A stretch of DNA of 64,000 bases, taken from assembly GCA_947396885.1 (NCBI GenBank), contig OX377205.1, forward strand, positions 59,678,969 through 59,742,968, in the 5' to 3' direction. Shown here one piece after another: positions 1 through 11,300 of this stretch (its first letter is position 1; each line of letters starts with the position of its first letter). The stretch is from Heligmosomoides polygyrus polygyrus (Eukaryota; Nematoda; Chromadorea; Rhabditida; Heligmosomidae). The notes beneath the pieces are model-generated. The model was given only the letters and a program-made list of their open reading frames with translations. It ran no database searches and had not been told where the DNA came from. Made by a program: the position numbers and the translations under genes.

Positions 1-465
1 GCCCGCGTCTCCTATTATCTAGATTGTGTAAAGAATCTGCTCCAACATTTAAACGTTGATTGTATGCCAATAACAATCTATAGGCTAAGCCGGCCAATGA
101 ATGATAGGAATCACCTAATTAAAGTTGTATTGGTGTTATGTTTTTTTTTTCAGACCCTCGTGCTTCGTAATGCTTCCAAGCCACCATTTTACTCTGTTAA
201 GAGAATCTGGATTCGACCTTTTCCTACCAAAGAGCAAAGGCAACAATCAGTTGTGGGTCGTAACAAGTCTCGAGTATTGTGCAGAGGAACCCAGTTGATG
301 CCATTGCTATGTCTACGTCTCCCAATGCTCGCTCATTCACTTCTGCACCTACTCATCAAGTGTTCTGCCAGAGTCACAGCCCTTCTCAAGTAATTTGCCT
401 GTTACCGTTCTTACGGGAAACGTGTAGGACATCTGCGGATAAGCTCCTATTCTCCCTCTACATCT
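1..465. other. Sequence before the LINE
   Basis: No supported gene. It may be the 5' region of the same LINE. Small ORFs on the plus strand have no recognisable motif. Confidence 0.3.
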
Positions 466-2590
466 TGTACCGTAAGCAACATTCGATCTATCTTTAAGAA
501 ACGGAATGAGTTGCTTGATATCTTTTTAAACCAAAACACTGATATAGTGGCTCTTTCTGAAACATGGCTTAACTCTGGAGCTAACCTGTGTACACTTTCT
601 CGTGACTTAAATGCTCACTTCGAGGCTCTCCGATGTGATCTTCTGCGCAGGCAAGGTGGTGGGGTGGCCTTACTGATAAGGAGGCTGTACTCTCCCCTTC
701 CTCTTTGCAAGGGGTCCGTTTCTCTTGCTTCAATGTTTTACAAGTTACTGAATTCAAGGATGCGTGAAAGGAGCAGTATTGGAACGCTAATTTCCCGTGA
801 TAGTACGGTTGTCAGAGCTGATAAGGAAAAGGCAGAATTTTTTGCCGACACCTTTGAAGGTTCGATTCGTTCCTTTCTTGGGTCCTCGCATCATTTTGCT
901 ATTACTCCTTGTTTCCCTCTGATGAAAGATTCTGTCTGGTTCCACAAAGATGAAATCCTTGAAATTATATTAAAATGGTCTCGTTCCTACTCGAACACAC
1001 CGAATGATATTCCACTGTTCTTTATTAAAAGCGTTGCTCATGTCATTTCTGGTTCACTTGAACACCTTTTCAACTTGATCTTCATGAGGGCTGAGATACC
1101 TGGTAAGTTGAGACACTCTTTTGTTACACCAGTTCCTAAAAAGCCTACTCTTACATGCCATCGAATTTTAGGCCGGTCAGTAATATTGAAGAAGCGTATT
1201 GTTGCACATTTGGAACATAACGGAATCATATCCTCGATGCAACATGAGTATCAAAAGCAGAAGTCATCAGTGACTGCAATGTTGGAGAACCTAAATAAGT
1301 GGACCTCTGCTTTGGGTCAAGGGAAACATGTTGATGTCATTTACTTAGACTTCTCTAAGGCTTTTGATAGAGTAGCGCACTCCTTGCTGATTGAAAAACT
1401 TGTTATTGTTGGGTTCCACTCTCAAATTGTCGCTTGGGTTGCTGCTTTATTGAATGATCATACGTTCTCAGTACGAGTAGATAAGTCATACTCTAACCTT
1501 AGAGCTGCCTATAGTGGTGTTCCGCAAGGTGGGGTTTTATCACCTATCTTGTTTAACATGTACACTCACGAGCTGGCCCAGTTATTAAGCGTCAACGGAA
1601 TGGAGCTTAGTGCGTTTGCAGAGGATATCAAAGTCTACTGCACCATTGACTCAGCGAATGATTCCGCAGCATTGCAAAACTCAATTGATGCCTTACACTC
1701 GTAGTCACTTGAATGGCAACAGCCTCTCTCCAAGGAGAAAACGAAGCTTTTTCACCTAGGGGGTGGGAATCCTAATCGCTCCTATAGTATTGCTGGATCT
1801 CCAATTGGTAGCGTTGATGAAATCACTGACTTAGGTTTCGTGATTTCCAAGAGTCTCATCTTTGGCAAACACTGTGAGGTGATTGCAAAGAACGGAATGG
1901 CACTGGTTTCTAAACTGTTCAGGGCACACGTAACCCTATGGTTTTGCTCTGGGCTTATAAGACATATGTCAGGGCAGTACTGGAATGCGGCACTCAAGTG
2001 TGCTCTCCTTTTAAACGGAAAAGCATTGACCTAGTAGAAAAGGTACAGAACAGTTTCACTAGGATGTTGATGATTAGAATGCTTGACTTTATTCACGACC
2101 AGATTCCTTCTGCTGAAAGGAATCAGAATCACGGTCTTCACAAGCTGTCTTCTAGAAGAAAGGCTAATGGCTTGCTACTATTTCACAAAATTTATTTGGT
2201 AAGTAGTGCATCAAGCCGGCGGAGTTCCTTCCGGTGAGGGCCACTTCAGTCACCAGGCGCGGGCCTATCAAGCTCCAGGTTAAGACGACTAAGCTCAACT
2301 GTAGGCGGTACTTTTTCGTCAACAGAACAATCGACTCATTTGAGATCCTGCTCAAAAGGGGCCAGGATGGATTGCGCTACACTACCTTCAAAAAACTGAT
2401 CTATAAGGAGCTTACTCCGTAGGTCGTACATCTTTCCTACTCTCTTTCAGTTTTAGCTTATCTCTGGTTTTCTTTTTGTTACTTTACCTTACGGTGTTGT
2501 GAGATGCGTTGTATTGTTGGCTCTACTTTGTGTTGCTTTTGTGCATAAGTGCTCCTTATGTAATAAACATACATACATAGTAAAAAAAAG
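466..2590 (+). pseudogene. Decayed CR1/Jockey-like LINE (endonuclease-RT fragment)
   Basis: A long open stretch (frame of 511-1704) begins in the apurinic endonuclease domain (NIRS and IVALSETWL motifs), runs to GGGVALLIR, then jumps to the linker and reverse transcriptase, so part of the endonuclease is deleted. RT motifs are visible: VIYLDFSKAFDRVAHSLL, SGVPQGGVLSPILFNMY, and FAED where FADD is expected, a catalytic-site change. Downstream pieces in other frames (1730-2240, 2240-2420) encode the usual LINE C-terminus (EKVQNSFTRML). The copy probably ends near 2590 in an A-rich tail after ATACATACATAG. Dead copy. Confidence 0.8.
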
Positions 2591-3714
2591 TTCAGACGTG
2601 CAGTTTCTGAGAGACAAGTATATTTTCTTGTCGAATACCATTACGAACGGAGAACTCGCAAAGCCGCAAATTCTGATCGAGTTGAATCATACGACCAAAT
2701 CATGATGTTGAGTCACACGCCCATAAGACTACCGTCGAGCCTACTTGCACAAAACACCGTTTTCGGACCAGCACTGTTCGGATCTTCGTATACAACACAT
2801 CAAAAAGCTCGGCATTTCCACTTCTCTGTGGTAGCTTCCCCACGGATTGTTGATGTAAGGGAGGAAGCTCATGATAAAACGCTCGAAGATAAACGGAAAC
2901 ACGCGTCACGTTTTCACTAGAGATGAACGACATTGAACACAGACAATGAACCGCCTGTTGCATGCAGCAACCCGCCTTTAGAACATGCTCCAGATCTGGT
3001 AAAAGATGCCGTACCGAAGCAGATTCCGCACGAGATTCGAAGGATGAATGGCCTTCCAGAATTTAAGAAGGCGCCTGACTTAGATAACATGTTACAACCT
3101 CCTCAGCGGAACTTGGTTTCAAGGAAAGCGAAGCAAAAAGCCAAGTGCTGTAACATTGAAGGACGGGAGCTCTGTGAAGAACTAACGACGGCTAGGAACC
3201 CCAGCATATTCTCGAGAATATTTTTTTGTTGCTCTTAACTATGCTGAGCATCGTGGCACGTGCTGCTCCAGTAAGGTGTCAGTGCACGTGTCCATCAAAT
3301 CCAATTTCAAAATCATACGTACTTTGCTCAAAAACCCTTGTCAGAGCATGACGGGCAATGGGACGAAGGACGACACCGTTCATACATCCTCAATCTGCTC
3401 ATGATGACAACATCAAAGATCTTCAAGCCAAGCTTGTATCACTGGAGAGCAAAGTGAACACTGTACTCACTCATCTCACTCATACCAACGCCCATATTCT
3501 GCAACGGGCTTACAGTGCATTGACGCAGTTGTTCCACACAGTGTTCCTTTTTATTCCTCTCAAGTTTTCTTTTTTACCAAATATATTTTTATTATATAAA
3601 AATATATCAATATTTTTTACCAATTTTTTTTACCTAAATTGGTAGTCAGCCTGCAGTGATATTTCGCTCAATATCTCTTTGTAATACGCCATTCACCCTG
3701 TATTTTATAGAAAA
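2591..3714. other. Unassigned, with a 101-codon ORF
   Basis: The plus-strand ORF 2933-3238 is rich in Pro, Lys and Asn and ends in a Cys pair. No splice-site or family support was found. The 3550-3650 stretch is AT-rich. Confidence 0.25.
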
Positions 3715-3876
3715 CCAGTCGTTCGGCGGCCTAGCGGCCGCCTACGACTGGTTGGGGGCTTCGCCCCCAAACCCCGAGAATAGGACGCCATGGCCGCTAC
3801 GGGTTTCCTATTCTTTCCTAGGCCTTCTGACCATTATGTTAATCGAGATGGATCGGCTGATCTCCCTCGACGTGAT

Positions 3877-4735
3877 CCTCAAAAAATCGATAATATCGAT
3901 CGATATCGATTGGTCGACTTCAGATTCGTGTTCAGCGACCTCGATTACCCCCAAGGCCGAAGTTTCGCGCCACTTGAACGCCATCCTCAAAAAATCGATA
4001 ATATCGATCGATATCGATTGGTAGACTTCGGATTCGTGTTAAGCGACCTCGATTACCCCCAGGGCCGAAGTTTCGTGCCGCTTGAACGTCATCCTCAAAA
4101 AATCGATAATATCGATCGATATCGATTGATCCGACTTCAGATTCGTGTTCAGCGACCTCGATTACCCCCAAGGCCGAAGTTTCGCGCCACTTGAACGCCA
4201 TTCTCAAAAATCGATAATATCGATCGATATCGATTGATCCGACTTCAGATTCGTGTTCAGCGACCTCGGTTACCCCCAGGGCCGAAGTTTCGTGCCGCTT
4301 GAACGCCATCCTCAAAAAATCGATAATATCGATCGATATCGATTGATCCGACTTCAGATTCGTGTTCAGCGACCTCGATTACTCCCAAGGCCGAAGTTTC
4401 GCGCCACTTAAACGCCATCCTCAAAAAATCGATAATATCGATCGATATCGATTGATCCGACTTCAGATTCGTGTTCAGCGACCTCGATTACCCCCAAGGC
4501 CGAAGTTTCGCGCCACTTGAACGCCATCCTCAAAAAATCGATAATATCGATCGATATCGATTGATCCGACTTCAGATTCGTGTTCAGCGACCTCGGTTAC
4601 CCCCAGGGCCGAAGTTTCGTGCCGCTTGAACGTCATCCTCAAAAAATCGATAATATCGATCGATATCGATTGATCCGACTTCAGATTCGTGTTCAGCGAC
4701 CTCGATTATCCCCAAGGCCTGAAGTTTTGTACCGC
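3877..4735. repeat. 108-109 bp tandem array (ATCGATAATATCGATCGATAT)
   Basis: Eight units start near 3877, 3985, 4093, 4202, 4310, 4419, 4528 and 4637. Each holds a palindromic ATCGAT cluster followed by GTGTTCAGCGACCTCGATTA. Diverged units recur at 14880-15340, 53790-54010 and 58040-58420. Confidence 0.9.
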
Positions 4736-5040
4736 CGACGTGTTCGGCACGTCTACGGCTCGCCATGCACGGTTGCCGACGTGTTCGGCACGTCTACGGC
4801 TCGCCATGCACGGTCGCCGACGTGCTCGGCACGTCTACGGCTCGCCATGCAGGGTTGCCGACGTGTTCGGCACGTCTGCGGCCCGCCATGCGCGGTCGCC
4901 GAAGTGTTCGGCACGTCTGCGGCTCGCCATGCGCGGTCGCCGACGTGTTCGGCACGTCTGCGGCTCGCCATGCGCGGTCGCCGACGTGTTCGGCACGTCT
5001 GCGGCTCGCCATGCGCGGTCGCCGACGTGTTCGGCTGCCG
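4736..5040. repeat. 41-bp GC-rich tandem array
   Basis: TGTTCGGCACGTCT-type units start at 4741, 4782, 4823, 4864, 4905, 4946, 4987 and 5028, exactly 41 bp apart. The array is open in several frames on both strands. That follows from the repeat having no stop triplets and is not evidence of coding. Related units lie at 15353-15550 and 58480-58560. Confidence 0.92.
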
Positions 5041-5138
5041 CGCCCCAACTCAAAGTGGGACGGACGGACGGTGTGACACACACAGTGACACACACAGTGA
5101 CACACACACACACGCTTGCTCCTTTATATATAGTAGGA

Positions 5139-6146
5139 TACATAAGATGGCAAAAATTGTCCCTCTAAATACTCGCGTTGTGTGCTTCTTCACCTATTAC
5201 ATTGTAAACGCGGAATTATCATTCAGACCTCCCGCACACGCCTCCATCACGAGTCAGCCACATCTACTAGGTAGCCCCCAAACAGTGAGGATCACCCCAT
5301 CACTTAGTTCTGTCTTTGTCAGTGTCTTTAGCCTCGCACAGGCGCTCCTAATTACGCAGCAAGCACGTGTCTCACCAACAAAATTGGTGGTGGAGCCGGT
5401 TGTGGTAACCCTGATCTTTCTAGGTACTTCGGTCACTGAGAGCAACAAAAATAAACAAAAACGAGTGAAAAGTGCTCCGCGTAACTACTAGTCCTATAAG
5501 GCCATACTCATTTAATCACTCATCATTGTCATGTTACTGTTACTGTTACTTGTTATCATTGTTTGCTACTCGCATGTATACTTATCACTATACTCATTAT
5601 TCTTTATTAAAGGATACCTTTAAAAGTTTTGCGCCTAGGAGTGTCGCGGCAAGCACAGCTACCGCTACTTTTTCATGAGTCTCACCCGCGAGACCTCAGA
5701 CGGGCAAAAAATGTGCATTCACAGTTCAATTACAGTGCCTTCCTCGTCGAAAACAGAAAGTGCATGCCTTCTCCTATGTAGAAGGGCTGCCCTCGCGGTT
5801 TCAGTCTTGTTGTGTTCCTCTGCTCTGGTAACCCGCTTTGATTGTAGCATTACGAATAAATACGTTATTAAATAATTGTGTGTAAGAGGCAACGGAAGCC
5901 CACACAGACTCGGCTGTGATCGATTGGCCAGGTGCCAAAAAGTCACACCAGCCGCCGACCACCACGGAGTGACCACTACCTTTTTTGGTGAAGGTTCGTC
6001 TTTGGAAAATGCCTAGGGGGTTCGTCGACGTCCAACCACTGTCCGGAACGTTTCCTTCTATCACACAGAATCCGCTATTCATCATAAGCGATCCGATCCA
6101 AAAACGGACAAGTTTTCTTGCGTAAAATTAGAGAAGAACAAATCTC
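5139..6146. other. No supported gene
   Basis: Mixed unique-looking sequence. Short ORFs on both strands lack motifs or convincing splice sites. Confidence 0.3.
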
Positions 6147-6515
6147 GAAACGTTACAATTTTTCCCGCTCACTCAACTCGTGGCGCGTCCACTTTTCGAA
6201 CATTTTCACCTTTCCAATGCGTTTTAAAACATCCGCAACAGCAGTTTCACTGATGTCCGTGATCATGCGAACTGTTTGAAATGGTTCAGCTTCCAACAAT
6301 TCGTTCAACTCGTGGTCTAGATCAACCGCTACGGGGATCATCTTCGAGGTGAAATCTCCGGTCCGAAATTTACTGAACCACTGACGCACACTGTTTTCTC
6401 TAACACTATCGAGCCCCCACACTTGATTGATTTGTCGACCTGTCTCGGCTGCGGATTGTTCCAATTTGAAGTTGAAATGAAATATCGTTCGGACTTGCAT
6501 CTTCGACATACTTCA
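6147..6515 (-). pseudogene. Mariner transposase N-terminal fragment
   Basis: A 118-codon ORF resembles the DNA-binding half of mariner (irritans/Himar-like) transposases: paired helix-turn-helix with SAAETGRQIN, VRQWFSKFRTGDF and KIGKVKMFEKWTRHEL. The catalytic DDE half is absent and no terminal inverted repeats were found, so this is a remnant. Confidence 0.75.
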
Positions 6516-7589
6516 ATAAGCCCTTCACGAACAGAAATATAAGACTTTGTTGAAACGTAAATTATTTATTCAGATAGAGTGAAAAATTCTGTATAGAAAG
6601 TAACACTAATGCGCAATGCAAGTTGCAGTTTTGCTTAATAATAGACGAATGAAAAATAGTAACACAAAACGTTGTTTTGTGTATGTATGTGTGTGTGTGG
6701 CGATACTCAACGATTGATGGCGATCAACAGCGACCCGAAACTTCAGCCGCCGGGGTCCGCTGTCTTTGACAGTGTAGCGGTTGGGACGCCCGGTGTTATT
6801 ACTCGTTAAAGCATTTTACTGTGTATGATAACTTTACGCGCAATCCTCGCATTAGTTTATTCTACGTGCAGACATGAATATTATATACGACATCCAAGAG
6901 GAAGAAGAAAGGTGTCAGCAGACTGCCGAGCACGACGGAGCCCGCACACCACCGTAAAATCCAAAAGGGCGTTTTTCTGCCCTCTCTGGGTTGCGGGGCC
7001 TCGAAGTGGTGGCCTCATGGGGTCCCCATAGCTAATGATCATACTCCCGCACGATTATTTTTAATGGGGCCCAATGGTGTCGAGTAAGACGAGGCGTTAT
7101 TGGTTGGCCCAAACCAGATTTTTAATTGCATTTTTTGGTTCCTTCGGCGAGAATAGGCTCGTAGGGAGTACCCTTGTAGGGCAACCCAGTACAACTTCTT
7201 GTTTTATACCGAGATTGAAGTTTTATTCACCACCGATATGCGTTCTACGCCAAAAATGAGCTGATCTAGGCCATTTCTGATGTCACTGGCAATACATGCG
7301 CTTCCTCCGCAGGGCGATTATCCACCAAGTACAAGATGATCCCCTCCCCTAGCCTATTCGCGCAGTTTCTTCGGTTCTTAACGGGCTGCTGCCCGCATCG
7401 AGATTGTACGTGCTCGTTGAACAGTTACACAAAACGGTTTCGCAGAGAGCTAGGAAAGGGAGGGGACTACGGGGTCCGCCTGATTTAATTTTAGCCCTAA
7501 TTCGCTGCTGAGGCTGGTTTATTTTGCTGCTCACTCTTTGATGTTAGTGAGTTATTTATGTTGTACATAGGGTTACACTGTGGTATGTA
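6516..7589. other. No supported gene; short TG microsatellite
   Basis: A GTGTATGTATGTGTGTGTGTG tract lies near 6678-6700. The rest is unassigned. Confidence 0.3.
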
Positions 7590-7795
7590 ACATTGCGTTC
7601 GTTGAACTTTAGTTGTTCACCTTTTGAAGTGGGAAGATAAACATTTTTTCTGATTTTTTTCAATTCAAATAATAGCTCACAGCTAATAGCTAATTTTAAG
7701 CTTTAACGAAATTTAACGGTTTCCGGAATTTTAACGAAAAATTTCCGTTAAAAAATTCAACAGAGTTCCGTTCTTTGTGAGCTAAAAGGATGTAG
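7590..7795 (-). repeat. Diverged fragment of the hAT-like repeat seen at 30229
   Basis: The reverse complement of 30250-30420 aligns by eye with 7600-7770. Shared landmarks are the AACGAAATTTAACG block, the CAGCTAAT block and the GTTGAAC...TTTAGTTGTT block. No terminal repeats are visible here. Confidence 0.55.
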
Positions 7796-8278
7796 TAGAA
7801 TCGTAGGGCTAGATAAGAGGAAAGAGAAACAACTGCACTGAAACGATGTGACGGATTCAACTAATCAAGCGGGCACACATACTACTCGTCCTCTTCCCTC
7901 TAGACGCGGCTGCATTTGCCCTTACATATCAGAGCGCTTTTCCCAATCGAGGATATGCCATCCTTTTAATGCGAAATCGAGCAACCAGTACTACAGCTCG
8001 TTAGCAAAACTCGGGAACTCGTTCAGTGACTTCATTTCACGTCATTCATCACAAACAATAGACGAGATTTCATGATGATCGGCAAATGAGAGTGATATCA
8101 ACATATCTGCTTAACAAAGACCATCGCCTGTTGCTACGCGAGATATTCAGCAGCAAAGTATCCCTTACCAACAGCAGCTTGCTGTAGACTGAGGAAAACT
8201 TAGGAGCACTCGTCGGGTATCACAAGTCGAGAGAACCTTGTACCAAACGGTTCGACAAAATCAACAACAGAATCACAG
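7796..8278. other. Region downstream of the Nup93 stop
   Basis: Should include the Nup93 3' UTR on the minus strand. I see no clear AATAAA. A plus-strand 75-codon ORF (7848-8075) has no recognisable motif. Confidence 0.3.
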
Positions 8279-8377
8279 TCATACAGCGATCGAAGCCTGT
8301 AGTTGCAACAGTTTGGACGTGATATGTTGCGGGAACTTGTAGTTCACTGTGGCAGCGTAGATCACAATTGCCTTCAC
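8279..8377 (-). CDS. npp-13: Nup93 exon 22 (stop codon)
   Basis: 32 codons plus TGA (8279-8281 complement), acceptor tttttctag. IVIYAATVNYKFPQHITSKL matches the conserved C-terminus of Nup93. Confidence 0.92.
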   Translation of the reverse strand: MKAIVIYAATVNYKFPQHITSKLLQLQASIAV

Positions 8378-11300
8378 CTAGAAAAAGCATTGCATATGGC
8401 TCAGCGGTTTATCGCTTTTCATCGAAACACTACGACCATAGAAATCGTTGTCGCGCAGCAATGTTAACGTAAGAAGGAACTGGTAAACTGTTAAGGCAAG
8501 AGTGGACGAAAGCCATTTCAACGCACCTGTCTAGCGTATTTCGGACTCGCACTTGCCGACATAGCTGCATCCACCATGCAGCGCATAAGCTGCAGGCAAA
8601 GATCGGGTATCACCTCGCGCACCTGCAGAAGAAGTGATTTAGTGGAGGAATTCGCGGAAGCGCTACACTACGTCAAGAACTACGCGACACTACAGCTGTG
8701 CTCGAGACCGTTGCGCTAGACGGGTTCGAACCAATGTTTAGGGTTTCGGGTGTAGACTATATGGGGTGCCTGTAGTATAGTCGAAGGAGACGTCAGATTC
8801 AGCATGCACCCAAACCGATTCAAGGTTCGGATCCTTACCGCGCCTAACAAGCCTTTCATCGGTTAGAGGTCGAGTATCGGGAACCGAGAGAATAAATGTG
8901 AGTGGAAAGCGTCAGAGGCTGTTCCGTCCTTCGAATAGATGCCGCAATCCATTGCGCAAGCTAATTCGCATTCAAACTGCCTCTATGGCAGGAAAGGAAA
9001 CTGAGCGGAACTTGAGTGAAACTGTTCCTACAGACGATACGTTTTCGACGACAGCACTACTAAGTCCTATGATCAGAGCGAGTTTTTAAACTCTATCGCA
9101 ACTTTATTCCGCAGTTCTGGAGCGTGCAAGACTGGATCCAATGTTGACATTAAGGATTGACCAAACATGTCAATTCACCTTCTATGGCAATGTGTACCAT
9201 CTCCTCGTCAAACTGGACACCCTCGAAATCAAACCGAACGCCTCTTAAGTCAGAACGAGTGTGCTCCAAACTAAACTAGAATCTTTCTAGGCAGGCCAAA
9301 AAATTAATGTAAAAATTTCTGACATTGTTTGAAGACGTATAATCTACCTACTCTAAAAAAGTGACTAGAGAGTTTGAGACTTCTTTTGAAATTTTTATTT
9401 TCCCAGAGTGCAAGGATGGCTTCTGGCTTGCCCCTTTGAAGAACGGAAAAGCAGCGATTTTTAGGTGTATTACAGAAAGACTGCCCAGTGCACTCGCCCG
9501 ACATGCCGCGATTTTTTTCATTTTTGATAAAAAAATAGTGTTTGTGCGGGGTTAGCCCTAGTTTACACTTGCTCTGCTGCGCGGCGCGGCACGATGGTCG
9601 GGATAGATATCGATAGGGCGGTGCGAAAAATCGATATCTATGGCAACCGTGGTGCCGCGCCGCGTAGCGACGCAAGTGTAAACTAGGGCTTACGCATTGA
9701 TCAACGCTAAAACGAAACCAACTGAGAAAACGCCTACCTCCTCTGTGAAGTTTAAAGCAAACAGCACTTACACTACCGATAACATAAATGTGACGTAGTG
9801 GAAAAAAATCCTTCTCTATTTCTTGTAAAGCACAGAAATGCCGCTTTATTGCACTTTAAAGTAAGCTTAGGACATTTTTAGCAAGAAGAAAAATTCATGA
9901 AGATTTGAACGCTTGACTCACATTTGGAGCGCAGGCGAAATACAAATTTTCGAAGAATGACGTAGTCAAGTTTGAAAAAAAAACGAGAAAATTTATCTTT
10001 ACTTTCTTAGTAGAGAGCACCTGGCTTGGAAGGCATACACATTGGACTTAAACGGTGTACAGTTTGATTTGCAAAGTAGCCAGTTTTTTCGAAAAGTTTC
10101 CCGTTTGACGTAAAAAAAAGCTGTTGTAAAGCAGGTGACAAGCCAAGCTGAACATTGCAGTCACGGTCGTCAATCTTTCACCTTGACGTCTAATGTGATG
10201 AATAGTATTTTCAGCCAAGAGCGAAAGCTACAACAACAAGCTACTGTAATAGCCGATAGAGGAAGCAACAAAGTTAATCATTTGATTGAATAAATTGGAA
10301 GACACGATACCTTCTGCGGTATGAGGTGGAATTCCCCCACAATCACGGGCACCTGTTCCGTTTCGACAGGTATCAGCCGAAGCTTTTGTGAGACTCTAAA
10401 ATCGAAAGAAGTATCAGCAAAATTCACAAGCAGAGGAAAAGCACCTTACGCAATAGCTTTCTCCGCCTGTCCAGATTCACAAAGCTCAACAAGTAGGCAC
10501 ACATCCAGTAGAATGAACAATGTTGAAAGTACACTCGCTCGAAGATCACCTTGGGCTAAAGATTTTGCTTTACGAACGCGCCACACGCGAGATATTGAAA
10601 TGGCAAGAGAACCTGTAACGAACTCTTCCGCCAGTTGTCGTAATTCGTTCATCTTTGGCCGACTTGCCCTAAACATTGATAGTTCACCGTATGAAAATGG
10701 TCAATTGAATCCAAAGTGCATCGCTGAGGATTGCCTCCGCCTGACCAGATAGTCCTCGTCCCTTTCCAACAGCCGTTTGAAACATAAGACTTTCTTTCGT
10801 GGAACAATTGTCAGAAGCCAAACCTGATCGCATCGCTCAGCTCCGTACACAAGAGCTCCACTGCCTTAACAGGAGCATTCGCCAGCATGTACAGCTTCAC
10901 TGCTTGAGTTGTGTCACCTCCCAACTCAGTATCGTGGGCAACTCGGCTAATAATGCCGGTACAATCTTCCAGATACCTGCAAGTCTTCTCCTCTAGACGA
11001 CAGAGACTTCCATACCTTCGAACTCACTCATCTATTAGCGCTGGAGTTCTTTTTCCATCTGGACCAAGAGTTCCTATTATTGCGTCGGCCTGACCTGTGA
11101 GGTACACCGCTCTGCTGACCGCCATTTCAAAAACGTCACTTCCAGAAGGCGTTCGAAGACCCTTCAAGAATAGGAGCTGTAGAACACTAAAGGCGAAGAT
11201 ATTCTCATCCGCGCTCCAAGATGTCTACGACGCCACTTATGGCTTCTTCTACATAAATCCTAATTTGCACCGTGTTAGGAGACAACTATTCGCGAAAAAG

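Larger units (their letters stand above)
3715..5138 (-). mobile_element. Non-autonomous Helitron, family A copy 1
   Basis: Read on the minus strand it starts TCCTACTATATATAAAGGAG after a host A (5139 complement) and ends in CTGG before a host T. That gives a Helitron TC start, CTRR-type end and A/T target. A strong hairpin lies near the 3' end (arms 3750-3768, GGGGGC/GCCCCC), and a second palindrome covers the terminus (3715-3751). No protein is encoded. The body is two tandem arrays (108-109 bp and 41 bp) plus a CACACA-rich stretch. Confidence 0.6.

Noticed and set aside
3877..4735. CRISPR-like array
   Set aside because: Whole units are repeated with no unique spacers, in a eukaryotic Helitron. 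It is a satellite.
4580..5491. 303-codon plus-strand ORF
   Set aside because: Runs through the 108-bp and 41-bp arrays and into low-complexity CACACA sequence. Not a gene.
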